Shown here piece after piece: positions 1 to 5,265 of a stretch of 5,265 bases of DNA. Under the pieces are notes generated by a model. That model had not been told where the DNA came from. It was given only the letters and a program-made list of their open reading frames with translations, and ran no database searches. Source of the DNA: WHTB01 sp050699035 (GTDB lineage Bacteria > Actinomycetota > Actinomycetes > Propionibacteriales > Nocardioidaceae); assembly GCA_050699035.1 (NCBI GenBank), contig JBOHDE010000252.1:1-5265 (forward strand), given 5' to 3'. Within the stretch, counting starts at the first letter, position 1. Each line of letters opens with the position of its first letter. The position numbers and the translations under genes were made by a program.

Positions 1-124
1 CGAGCTCCGTAGGTGTCGCGAGCATTGTGACGGTCGGGCCTTCGTCGAGCACCGGACCAGTCGGGCACATGTGTGCGACGAGCATCGGGGTGATCGGTGT
101 CGGCCGGCTAACCCGCAGGGGTGC

Positions 125-146
125 CGACCGGGCACGGTACCGGTCG
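125..146. repeat. Short inverted repeat in non-coding stretch
   Basis: Two perfect 7-base arms, CGACCGG (125-131) and CCGGTCG (140-146), are separated by 8 bases. No run of T follows, so it is not a convincing intrinsic terminator. It could be a remnant operator or a chance palindrome in GC-rich DNA. It lies in positions 1-295, where I see no supported gene: all + frames are interrupted, and the only long open stretch is a leftward frame running off the window edge. Confidence 0.25.
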
Positions 147-295
147 AACTCGGGCTTGCAGTCGGCTGATAGGGCGTTCGCCAACTGAGGCTCATCCAGA
201 TCGACAACATCCGGGCGCGCTTACGCGGCGGAATGACCCACCGCACCACATCCATGAGGACGTGAACGCTGCACTCCGGCGGCGACCCTCGCTGA

Positions 296-805
296 GGTCT
301 TCGCGGATCCTCTGGATCGTGCGGCGCGTGTCCTGGAGCGAGACTGACGGAACCACTATGGCCGCACGGCGGCACGGGTGAGCGGCAAGGCCTCGGCGTA
401 AGTGGTGCGCCAGACGAGGTCACCGGCGGTGCCTTCGACCTTGGCCGAGACGCTCGCGTCTCTTTCCACGACGAGCAGTCGGTGGTCGTGCGCTCACCCG
501 AGCGCGACTACGAACACGGGTAGCCGACCAGCGCCACGCACTACCGCGAGTCGCGGTACGCGCCTGCCGAGTACGTTTTCACGATGACCACCATCATCGG
601 TCAGGACGAGGTGGCGGTGATGTCGTCTCGGCGGGAGAACTTCGCGATGATGATCGAGAGCGCGGAGTACGCACAGATGCAGACCCACCTGTTCGAAGTG
701 CTCTGGGCGACCAGTAGTACCACCCCGTTCTCGGTCACCCCGAGCCAAGCTCCGGCTGACCGGACACCGTTCGCCTCGACGAAGGCCCTCGTCGGCCTGA
801 GATGA
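296..805 (+). pseudogene. Decayed transcriptional regulator, C-terminal TrmB-like effector domain remnant
   Basis: The + frame is open from 296 to a TGA at 803-805 except for one TAG at 521-523. Both sides of the TAG read like protein. After it, the translation has a YRESRYAPAEY segment, then TTIIGQDEVAVMSS, then MMIESAEYAQMQ followed by LFEVLW. This order (strand with a conserved Asp before VAV, an I-E-S acidic helix start, a terminal F-E-x-L-W) resembles the C-terminal sensor part of TrmB-like regulators with a phospholipase-D-like effector domain; the match is by pattern only. The part before the TAG (about 75 codons) is less recognisable. No start codon with a ribosome site, and no helix-turn-helix, is visible upstream in any frame, so the DNA-binding half is missing or scrambled. 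It lies 113 bases before the transporter operon, same direction, and may be the ruin of its former regulator. A sequencing error at the TAG would not rescue the missing N-terminus. The decay call is firmer than the family name. Confidence 0.4.
542..558. repeat. Perfect 17-base palindrome inside the regulator remnant
   Basis: TACCGCGA (542-549) and TCGCGGTA (551-558) are perfect reverse complements around one central base. In the remnant's frame the site encodes the symmetric peptide YRESRY, so the palindrome may simply follow from codon choice. Its near-zero spacer makes it unlikely to form an RNA hairpin. It could be a protein-binding site, but a perfect 8-base pairing somewhere in 5 kb is not far from chance expectation. 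Confidence 0.3.
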
Positions 806-834
806 CCGGGTTCTGGACTTCCTGTACTTAGCTG

Positions 835-864
835 TTGCTCAATCGCGTCGGATCCACGTAGTTT
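835..864 (+). promoter_or_regulatory. Possible sigma-70-type promoter of the transporter operon
   Basis: TTGCTC (835-840) could serve as a -35 element and TAGTTT (859-864), which fits the loose TAnnnT pattern, as a -10 element, with an 18-base spacer. The stretch is more AT-rich than its surroundings and is the only non-coding DNA directly ahead of the operon. Transcription would begin near 870-872, about 47-49 bases before the first start codon. The -35 match is only partial and actinobacterial promoters are poorly predictable, so this is a suggestion. Confidence 0.3.
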
Positions 865-871
865 GGTAAGA

Positions 872-894
872 CCATGCTCTTGCCAGAGCATTGG
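872..894. promoter_or_regulatory. Inverted repeat, candidate operator or leader hairpin
   Basis: ATGCTCT (874-880) and AGAGCAT (885-891) are perfect 7-base arms around TGCC. Allowing one bulged T (892), pairing continues through CC and GG to 9 bases per arm. The site sits just downstream of the possible -10 element, where a bound repressor would block transcription, and 14 bases before the Shine-Dalgarno sequence. A smaller TGGT-AAG-ACCA repeat (864-874) abuts it. It could instead form a hairpin in the leader RNA. No regulator gene is intact in the window. Confidence 0.4.
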
Positions 895-907
895 ATTAGC
901 AGGCCAC

Positions 908-913
908 AGGAGG
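908..913 (+). promoter_or_regulatory. Ribosome binding site fixing the tctC start
   Basis: A perfect AGGAGG lies 5 bases before the ATG at 919. It decides between this ATG and an in-frame ATG at 874. The latter has no such site, lies inside the inverted repeat, and would put 15 polar residues ahead of the lipoprotein signal. Confidence 0.85.
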
Positions 914-918
914 ATCCA

Positions 919-1917
919 ATGTCACGTGGGAACAGGCGCACGGCGCGCAATGCGACGGCGGCCCTGGCCGTCGGAGCGGTCGGCGCGCTCTTGCTCGCCG
1001 GCTGCAGCTCAGCATCGTCCCAAGGGGCGGCGGAGAACTTCCCGCAGCGCCCAGTCGAGCTGGTGAACCCCTGGGCCGCGGGCGGCTCTCATGACGCGCA
1101 TGCCCGAGCGATCTCCTCGGAGATCTCCGACCTGCTCGGCCAGCCGATGACGGTGTCGATCAAGTCGGGCGGTGCGGGTTCGGTCGGCGCCACGGCCGTC
1201 GCCAAGCAGTCCAAGCCCGATGGTTACACCCTGCTGCTCGGTGACCAGACCAGCGTGATGGCGCGGTCGATGGCCGAGCAGCTTCCGTACACGTGGGAGG
1301 ACTTCCGGCCGGTCGCGCAGATCAACGACAGCCCGATCGTGATCACTGTGCCGGGCAACAGCCCGTACGACACCATCGAGGAGTTCGTCGCCGCCGCGAA
1401 GGCGAAACCGGGCACGTTGAAGTACGGCTCGGTGACCGGCCTCGGACCCGACCAGATCCCGGTCGAGCTGCTGATCAAGGAGGCCGGCATCGACATCCGC
1501 CACATTCCGTTCGAGGGTGGCGGGCCGTCGTACCGGGCCGTGCTCGCCGAGGACGTGGACATGGCGCCGCTGTTCCCAGCCGCCGTGACCAAGGATGTCA
1601 AGGAGAAGCGGCTGAAGGCACTAGCGGTGACCTCGGCGGAGCGAATCCCCGGGCTTGCCGAGGTGCCGACGCTCAAGGAGTCGGGCTTCGACGTCGAGTG
1701 GGAGATGTTCCGCACCGTCTTCGCACCCAAAGGCACGCCTGACGCGGTGGTCGAGAGCCTGGCCGACGACTTCGGTGACCTCTCGGAAAGCAAAGGCTTC
1801 CACAAGATCGTCGAGGGTCTCGGTGAGGAGGTCGAGTTCCTCCGTGGCGAGGAGCTCGAGAAGCGAGTCACTTCCGACGCCGCCTCGCTCGAGGCGCTCG
1901 TCGAGAACCTGAAGTGA
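919..1917 (+). CDS. tctC: Tripartite tricarboxylate transporter substrate-binding lipoprotein (TctC/Bug family)
   Basis: Extracytoplasmic receptor that captures a small organic anion and hands it to the TctAB membrane subunits. The 332-residue product fits the family's usual 320-330. Residues 1-29 form a lipoprotein signal: basic start (RGNRRTAR), hydrophobic stretch of Ala/Val/Leu, and lipobox LLAGC with Cys29 as the lipid anchor. Mature-domain landmarks are PWAAGGSHDAHAR at 51-63 (ligand-contacting loop with Asp59), the GGAGSVG glycine turn near 84-90, KPDGYTLLLG at 99-108, HIPFEGGGPSYRA near 195-207, KALAVTSAERIPGLAEVPTL at 233-252, and a charged C-terminal helix. Known Bug proteins hold the ligand's carboxylate with backbone atoms of the two Gly-rich loops, so the ligand is probably a carboxylate; its identity cannot be read. 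The GTG of the next gene overlaps the stop by 4 bases, indicating translational coupling. The symbol names the family, not a proven orthologue. Confidence 0.93.
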   Translation: MSRGNRRTARNATAALAVGAVGALLLAGCSSASSQGAAENFPQRPVELVNPWAAGGSHDAHARAISSEISDLLGQPMTVSIKSGGAGSVGATAVAKQSKPDGYTLLLGDQTSVMARSMAEQLPYTWEDFRPVAQINDSPIVITVPGNSPYDTIEEFVAAAKAKPGTLKYGSVTGLGPDQIPVELLIKEAGIDIRHIPFEGGGPSYRAVLAEDVDMAPLFPAAVTKDVKEKRLKALAVTSAERIPGLAEVPTLKESGFDVEWEMFRTVFAPKGTPDAVVESLADDFGDLSESKGFHKIVEGLGEEVEFLRGEELEKRVTSDAASLEALVENLK

Positions 1918-3368
1918 CCGTCGGTCAACGCCCGGAGGCCGAGCTCAGCTGGTGGCTCGCGCAGGCTCTCCTCGCCGGAGCCGAGACGGCGCCCCCACTG
2001 GGCGGGTCGACGTCGTGCGACGTGTGCATCGTCGGTGGTGGCTACACCGGGCTGTGGACGGCAATCTTCCTGAAGGAGAAGGACCCCGCCGCGGACGTGG
2101 TGGTGATCGAGGCACAGGGCTGCGGGAGCGGCGCCAGCGGCCGTAACGGTGGGTTCGTGCTGAGCTGGTGGGCCAAGCTGGCGACCCTGGTAAAACTGTT
2201 CGGCGCCGAGGAGGGTGTCCGGCTGGCCGAGGCCTCGGCGGATGCCGTGGCGGCGATCGGCACCTTCTGCGATGCGAACGGCATCGACGCCCACTACCGA
2301 CACAAGGGTTGGCTGTGGACCGCCACGAACCAGGCCCAACTGGGTTCCTGGGAGGAGGCCGTGTCGGTGGCGGGCCGGCATGGGAAGCAGCCATTCCAGC
2401 CGCGCTCGCCCGCCCAGGTCAGCAGGGAGGCCGGTTCGAGCGCTCACCTCGGCGGCGTGTTCGAGCCGACGGCTGCGACCGTGCAGCCTGCGCTCCTTGC
2501 CCACGGCCTTCGCCGGGTCGCGCTCGAACGCGGCATCCGGATCTACGAGCACACGCCGATGTCCGCGTGGGAGGAAGGGCCACGGGTGCGCGTCACGACT
2601 CCACGCGGCGTCGTCGACGCCGCCAAGGTTGTCCTCGCGACCAACGCCTGGATGGTGCGCGAGCCTCCAGTCGCCAGGGCCCTCGTCGTCGTCACGAGCG
2701 ACATGGTCGTCACCGAGCCGATCCCGCACCTGTTGGGAGCGACCGGACCTCGGGAAGGTCTGGCGGTCTCGGACTCGCGGATGCTCGTGAACTACTACCG
2801 GACGACGCGAGACCAGCGCCTGGCGTTCGGCCACGGCGGTGGCTCGTTCGGCTTCGGCCGTCGGGTCAGCGCACGCTTCAACGGCCCGTCGACGCGGGCG
2901 CGGGCGGTCGCCGAGGCGATGCGCCAGCTCTACCCGGACATCTCGCCCAGCCTGGTCGCCGCAAGCTGGACCGGTCCTATCGACCGCTCGATCAGCTCGC
3001 TGCCGTTCTTCGGCACCCAGGGTCGAACCGGCCGCGTCCTCTACGGCGTGGGGTACTCGGGCAACGGCGTTGGCCCCAGCCATCTCGGCGGGAAGATCCT
3101 CTCGTCCCTGGCCCTCGACCGCCGCGACGAGTGGACGACGAGCCGGATCGCCCAGGGGCCGGTCGGCACCTACCCCCCTGAGCCGGCGAAGTACGTCGGC
3201 GGCGTCACCCTCCGGGCCGTCCTTGCGCGCAAGGAGAAGGTCGAGGACCGCGGGCGTACGCCAGGCCGAGTGATCCGGACCGCCGCCCTGCTGGCACCGC
3301 CGGGGCTGGTGCCAGTCAGAAGGAACCGCAAGCCAGAGGCCATCGCGACAGATGAGGAGAAGCAATGA
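1914..3368 (+). CDS. FAD-dependent oxidoreductase, DAO (D-amino-acid oxidase/PuuB-like) family
   Basis: Flavoenzyme of the glycine/D-amino-acid oxidase superfamily, whose members oxidise C-N bonds of amines and amino acids, probably in the cytoplasm. The 484-residue product begins with the SWWL segment common in gamma-glutamylputrescine-oxidase-like members. Next come the dinucleotide-binding GGGYTG at 41-46, the ribose-binding acidic residue Glu66 at the end of the second strand, and GASGRNGGF at 73-81, a family hallmark around the isoalloxazine. SWTG at 351-354 and LPFFG at 363-367 precede the C-terminal FAD motif GYSGNGVGPSHLGG (380-393). The last 80 residues are basic, with a PPEP motif at 421-424. 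The GTG start at 1914 is chosen because it overlaps the tctC stop and no better start precedes the GGGYTG motif; no strong Shine-Dalgarno is visible, as expected for coupled re-initiation. No transmembrane segment or export signal is seen. The substrate is unknown, but position between transporter genes implies it acts on the imported compound or a product of it. Confidence 0.9.
   Translation: MTVGQRPEAELSWWLAQALLAGAETAPPLGGSTSCDVCIVGGGYTGLWTAIFLKEKDPAADVVVIEAQGCGSGASGRNGGFVLSWWAKLATLVKLFGAEEGVRLAEASADAVAAIGTFCDANGIDAHYRHKGWLWTATNQAQLGSWEEAVSVAGRHGKQPFQPRSPAQVSREAGSSAHLGGVFEPTAATVQPALLAHGLRRVALERGIRIYEHTPMSAWEEGPRVRVTTPRGVVDAAKVVLATNAWMVREPPVARALVVVTSDMVVTEPIPHLLGATGPREGLAVSDSRMLVNYYRTTRDQRLAFGHGGGSFGFGRRVSARFNGPSTRARAVAEAMRQLYPDISPSLVAASWTGPIDRSISSLPFFGTQGRTGRVLYGVGYSGNGVGPSHLGGKILSSLALDRRDEWTTSRIAQGPVGTYPPEPAKYVGGVTLRAVLARKEKVEDRGRTPGRVIRTAALLAPPGLVPVRRNRKPEAIATDEEKQ
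3354..3360 (+). promoter_or_regulatory. Ribosome binding site for the M29/NicX-like gene
   Basis: GAGGAGA lies 4 bases before the ATG at 3365, inside the end of the flavoenzyme gene. Of the three overlapping starts in this operon, this is the only one with a clear site, so this gene can be translated well independently of coupling. Confidence 0.7.
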
Positions 3369-4363
3369 GTACGCACAGTCTTGCCGAAGGAGCCCGGCGG
3401 CTGGTCCGCTGCGGCGGAGTCCAGCGCGGCGAGGAGGTCCTCATCATCACCGACGATCGGATGGACCCGACTGTCGTCGAGGCCTTCGCCCAGTCCATCC
3501 GAGACGACGGCGGCGAGTTGGTGATCGCGAGCATGGACGCCCGGTCAGGATCAGGTCAGGAGCCGCCCGCGCAGATCGCCAAGGCGATGAGGGGCGCCAA
3601 GCTGGCTATCGAGCTGACGTCGCAGTTCATTCACCACAGCATCGCGCGCCAGTCGGCCCAACGGGCCGGACTTCGCTACCTCTTCATCGGTGACATCGAC
3701 CGCGACATGCTGGAGTCACCAGGGGCCGTGTACGCCGACTTCGCCGAGATCGCTCCGCGGATCACCCGGATGTCGGACGAGATCACCCAAGGTTCGACCA
3801 TGAGCATCACCTCGCCGGGTGGCACCGACATGACGTTCGACCTGGTGGGTCGGAACGGTCGCGCCCTCACCGGGCTCGCCGACGCGCCGTCCCAATTCGG
3901 CGCGCCCCCCTGTCTCGAGGGCGGCGTGATCCCGAAGCCGGGCGGTAGTGCGGGCCGCGTCGTGGTCGACGCCTACTGCGTCGGCGTCGGGTTGATCCAG
4001 GAGCCCATCACCGTGCTCGTCGAGGGCGGCCGGGCCGTGAGCATCGAAGGCGGCGCTGAGGCGAAGAAGCTTCGCGATCTGGTCGAAGGAGCCGGCAACG
4101 ACAACGCCTGGAACGTCTCCGAGGTCGGCATCGGCTTCAACGACACCGCCTTGCTGATCGACAACGTGACCAGCGCCGAGTCCATCTACGGCACGGCGCA
4201 CATCGCGCTCGGTTCGACTCCGGCCGACCTCGACATCGAGATGATCAGTGCGGGCATTCACCTCGACATGGTGTTCCACCAGCCCACCATCACGGTGGAC
4301 GACCGGGTCGCGATGCGGGCAGGAGAGTTCCTGCTGGACTACGAGCCGGCCACCTCGTCGTGA
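3365..4363 (+). CDS. M29 aminopeptidase / NicX-type dioxygenase-like metalloprotein
   Basis: Member of the fold shared by family M29 aminopeptidases (AmpS/AmpT, two metal ions, about 400 residues) and 2,5-dihydroxypyridine 5,6-dioxygenase NicX (one Fe(II), about 350 residues, opens a pyridine ring). At 332 residues this protein is closer to NicX in size. The N-terminal half has EVLIITDDRMDP at 24-35, EPPAQIAKAM at 66-75, and a helix with HHSIARQSAQRAG at 90-102. The C-terminal metal-binding half has SEVGIGFN (252-259, Glu253), GTAHIALG (276-283, His279), and GIHLDMVF (297-304) with the HxD pair His299/Asp301 typical of the fold. These are candidate metal ligands, assigned by pattern. No signal peptide is seen, so it is cytoplasmic. 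ATGA overlaps the flavoenzyme stop and GTGA overlaps the tctB start. In this context, cleavage of an imported or oxidised small molecule (ring, amide or C-C bond) seems likelier than general peptide turnover, but automatic annotation would probably say leucyl aminopeptidase. Family is secure, reaction is not. Confidence 0.8.
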   Translation: MSTHSLAEGARRLVRCGGVQRGEEVLIITDDRMDPTVVEAFAQSIRDDGGELVIASMDARSGSGQEPPAQIAKAMRGAKLAIELTSQFIHHSIARQSAQRAGLRYLFIGDIDRDMLESPGAVYADFAEIAPRITRMSDEITQGSTMSITSPGGTDMTFDLVGRNGRALTGLADAPSQFGAPPCLEGGVIPKPGGSAGRVVVDAYCVGVGLIQEPITVLVEGGRAVSIEGGAEAKKLRDLVEGAGNDNAWNVSEVGIGFNDTALLIDNVTSAESIYGTAHIALGSTPADLDIEMISAGIHLDMVFHQPTITVDDRVAMRAGEFLLDYEPATSS

Positions 4364-4848
4364 ACATGGCCGCCGAGCGGGGTCTCCGCTTCGAGCGAGG
4401 GTGCGCTGTCGCCTGCCTCGTCGGGTCGGCGTTCGTGGGCGTCCGCGCCGAGTCTCTCGTGTCGCAGTCCTCCATCGCGCGGCCGGGCGCCTTCCCCGCC
4501 CACGGCGCGCTCTGGATCGGCGCCGGCGTCCTCGGCCTGGCGTCACTCGCCTGGACCGTCCAGGCGTTCCGACGTCGAAAGCCCGTCCATGTGCCCGACC
4601 TCGGGCGCACCGCTGACGTCCTCGCGGTGTTCGCGGTCCTGCTGGTCGGTGCCTGGTCGGCCCGTTGGCTAGGACTGCTCCTCGCGTCTGGGCTGACCTA
4701 TGTGGCCCTGATGCTGTACTACCGCGACCGGAACCGGATCTTCGTCCTGGCGAGTGCGATCAGCTATCTCGTACTCCTGCACTTCGGCCTGGAGGTCCTG
4801 CTCGGAGTCCCGCTGGCCAGGTCGCCCGTACTCCCGCTGCCGTTCTGA
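4360..4848 (+). CDS. tctB: Tripartite tricarboxylate transporter small membrane subunit TctB
   Basis: Small integral membrane partner of TctA. The 162-residue product is the usual TctB size. Hydrophobic segments lie near 13-29, 50-69, 84-120 (long enough for two spans or a hairpin) and 127-150, giving the usual four-span pattern. A conserved-type loop RPGAFP at 41-46 precedes the second span, a basic loop (RRRK, 71-74) follows it, and the protein ends in a proline-rich tail as in many TctB proteins. TctB sequences are poorly conserved, so the assignment rests on length, topology and position directly before tctA. GTG at 4360 overlaps the previous stop by 4 bases; an ATG two codons later (4366) is an equally possible start. 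Neither has a clear Shine-Dalgarno, so translation probably depends on ribosomes finishing the upstream gene. Confidence 0.85.
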   Translation: MNMAAERGLRFERGCAVACLVGSAFVGVRAESLVSQSSIARPGAFPAHGALWIGAGVLGLASLAWTVQAFRRRKPVHVPDLGRTADVLAVFAVLLVGAWSARWLGLLLASGLTYVALMLYYRDRNRIFVLASAISYLVLLHFGLEVLLGVPLARSPVLPLPF

Positions 4849-4854
4849 ACAGGC

Positions 4855-4858
4855 GAGG
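4855..4858 (+). promoter_or_regulatory. Weak ribosome binding site for tctA
   Basis: GAGG lies 9 bases before the ATG at 4868, within the 19-base gap after tctB. It supports ATG 4868 as the start, which also leaves the usual short TctA N-terminus before the first span. Confidence 0.5.
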
Positions 4859-4867
4859 TACCTGCTG

Positions 4868-5265
4868 ATGCTCGAATCCCTGAATGAGGCACTGGCGCTG
4901 GTGATGGACCCGCAGGTGTGGGTCTATGTCTGCATCGGCCTCGTGCTCGGCATGTTCGTCGGTGCGATCCCGGGTCTCAGCGCCACGATGGCGGTCACCG
5001 TGCTGCTGCCGATCGCCTTCTATCTCCCGCCGCACGTGGGCATCCCGTTCCTGATCGCGATCACCAAGGGAGCCTTCTATGCCGGGTCGATCCCGGCCAT
5101 CCTGATCTGCACTCCCGGAACGGGCGCGGCGGCGGCGACGGTCCTCGACGGGTACCCGCTGGCCAAGCAGGGCAAGGCGCGCAAGGCCCTCGAGATCTCG
5201 CTCTACGGATCCGTGATCGGCGACATCCTGTCCAACATCGTGGCGATCTTCCTCGCCTCGCTGGT
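4868..5265 (+). CDS. tctA: Tripartite tricarboxylate transporter large membrane subunit TctA (5' part)
   Basis: Large permease subunit that carries the bound anion across the membrane, driven by an ion gradient. Only the first 132 residues are in the window; full TctA is about 500 residues with around 12 spans, so the gene continues beyond the right edge with the frame intact. Landmarks are a first span near 17-30 running into GAIPGLSATMAV (32-43), LLPIAFYLPP (46-55), the AFYAGSIPAIL segment (69-79), PGTGAAAATVLDGYPLAKQG (83-102) with its characteristic LDGYP, and ARKAL (104-108). These appear in the order expected for the TctA N-terminal repeat. Lys68 in ITKGAFYAG stands where many members have YGG-type residues, a mild divergence. 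It closes a complete C-B-A transporter set, with binding protein and membrane subunits separated by two enzyme genes. Confidence 0.93.
   Translation, partial: MLESLNEALALVMDPQVWVYVCIGLVLGMFVGAIPGLSATMAVTVLLPIAFYLPPHVGIPFLIAITKGAFYAGSIPAILICTPGTGAAAATVLDGYPLAKQGKARKALEISLYGSVIGDILSNIVAIFLASL

Noticed and set aside
121..381. + strand frame of 86 codons
   Set aside because: Arg/Ser/Pro-rich translation without any recognisable motif or ribosome site; typical of chance open frames in GC-rich DNA.
362..481. - strand frame giving a protein-like stretch (LLVVERDASVSAKVEG and onward)
   Set aside because: It is codon-aligned antisense to the + regulator remnant, so it inherits similar codon statistics. 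It is short, has no start, and is bounded by a stop on each side.
584..805. Short + frame starting at ATG 584 as an independent 73-residue gene
   Set aside because: There is no ribosome site, and the recognisable domain pattern begins upstream of this ATG, so it is part of a longer broken frame.
874..918. Upstream in-frame ATG giving tctC 15 extra residues
   Set aside because: It lacks a ribosome site, overlaps the inverted repeat, and would displace the lipoprotein signal. The ATG at 919 has a perfect AGGAGG at the right distance.
1..918. Insertion sequence, tRNA or CRISPR in the gene-poor left part
   Set aside because: I saw no transposase motif, no terminal repeat pair, no cloverleaf and no regularly spaced repeats.
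1224..3365. Very long (713-codon) open frame on the - strand opposite tctC and the flavoenzyme gene
   Set aside because: It is antisense to two well-supported genes, has shadow-like Arg/Pro/Ala-rich composition, shows no recognisable domain, and is explained by the lack of stops in high-GC DNA.
4849..4867. Possible terminator between tctB and tctA
   Set aside because: The 19-base gap has no hairpin or T-run, and tctA needs co-expression with tctB.

Overview
The window comes from a high-GC Gram-positive bacterium, most likely an actinomycete. The coding part has strongly G/C-ending codons, two of its five genes start with GTG, neighbouring genes overlap by 4 bases, and the solute-binding protein carries a lipoprotein signal as expected in a cell without a periplasm. 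The genus cannot be told from the sequence alone.

Left part (1-918). Positions 1-295 hold no gene I can support, only a short inverted repeat and a leftward open frame running off the edge. Positions 296-805 hold what looks like a decayed regulator gene on the + strand. One reading frame is open across the stretch except for a single in-frame TAG at 521-523, and the part after the TAG resembles the C-terminal effector domain of TrmB-like transcriptional regulators. It has no credible start codon or DNA-binding domain. Positions 806-918 are a more AT-rich leader with a possible promoter, an inverted repeat near the predicted transcription start, and a perfect Shine-Dalgarno sequence.

Right part (919-5265). 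Five genes point right and are packed as one operon: tctC-like binding lipoprotein, FAD-dependent amine-oxidase-type oxidoreductase (DAO fold), M29/NicX-like metalloprotein, tctB-like and tctA-like membrane subunits (the last cut by the window edge). The first four genes are joined by 4-base start/stop overlaps (GTGA, ATGA, GTGA), and 19 bases separate tctB from tctA.

How they may work together: TctC, TctB and TctA form a complete tripartite tricarboxylate transporter, a secondary importer for organic anions. Two enzyme genes sit between the binding protein and the membrane subunits. One is a flavoenzyme of the type that oxidises amines or amino acids. The other belongs to a fold family containing both aminopeptidases (M29) and the ring-opening 2,5-dihydroxypyridine dioxygenase NicX. 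The arrangement suggests a self-contained module for uptake and breakdown of one small carboxylated, probably nitrogen-containing compound. The substrate is unknown, and this is the most interesting aspect of the window.
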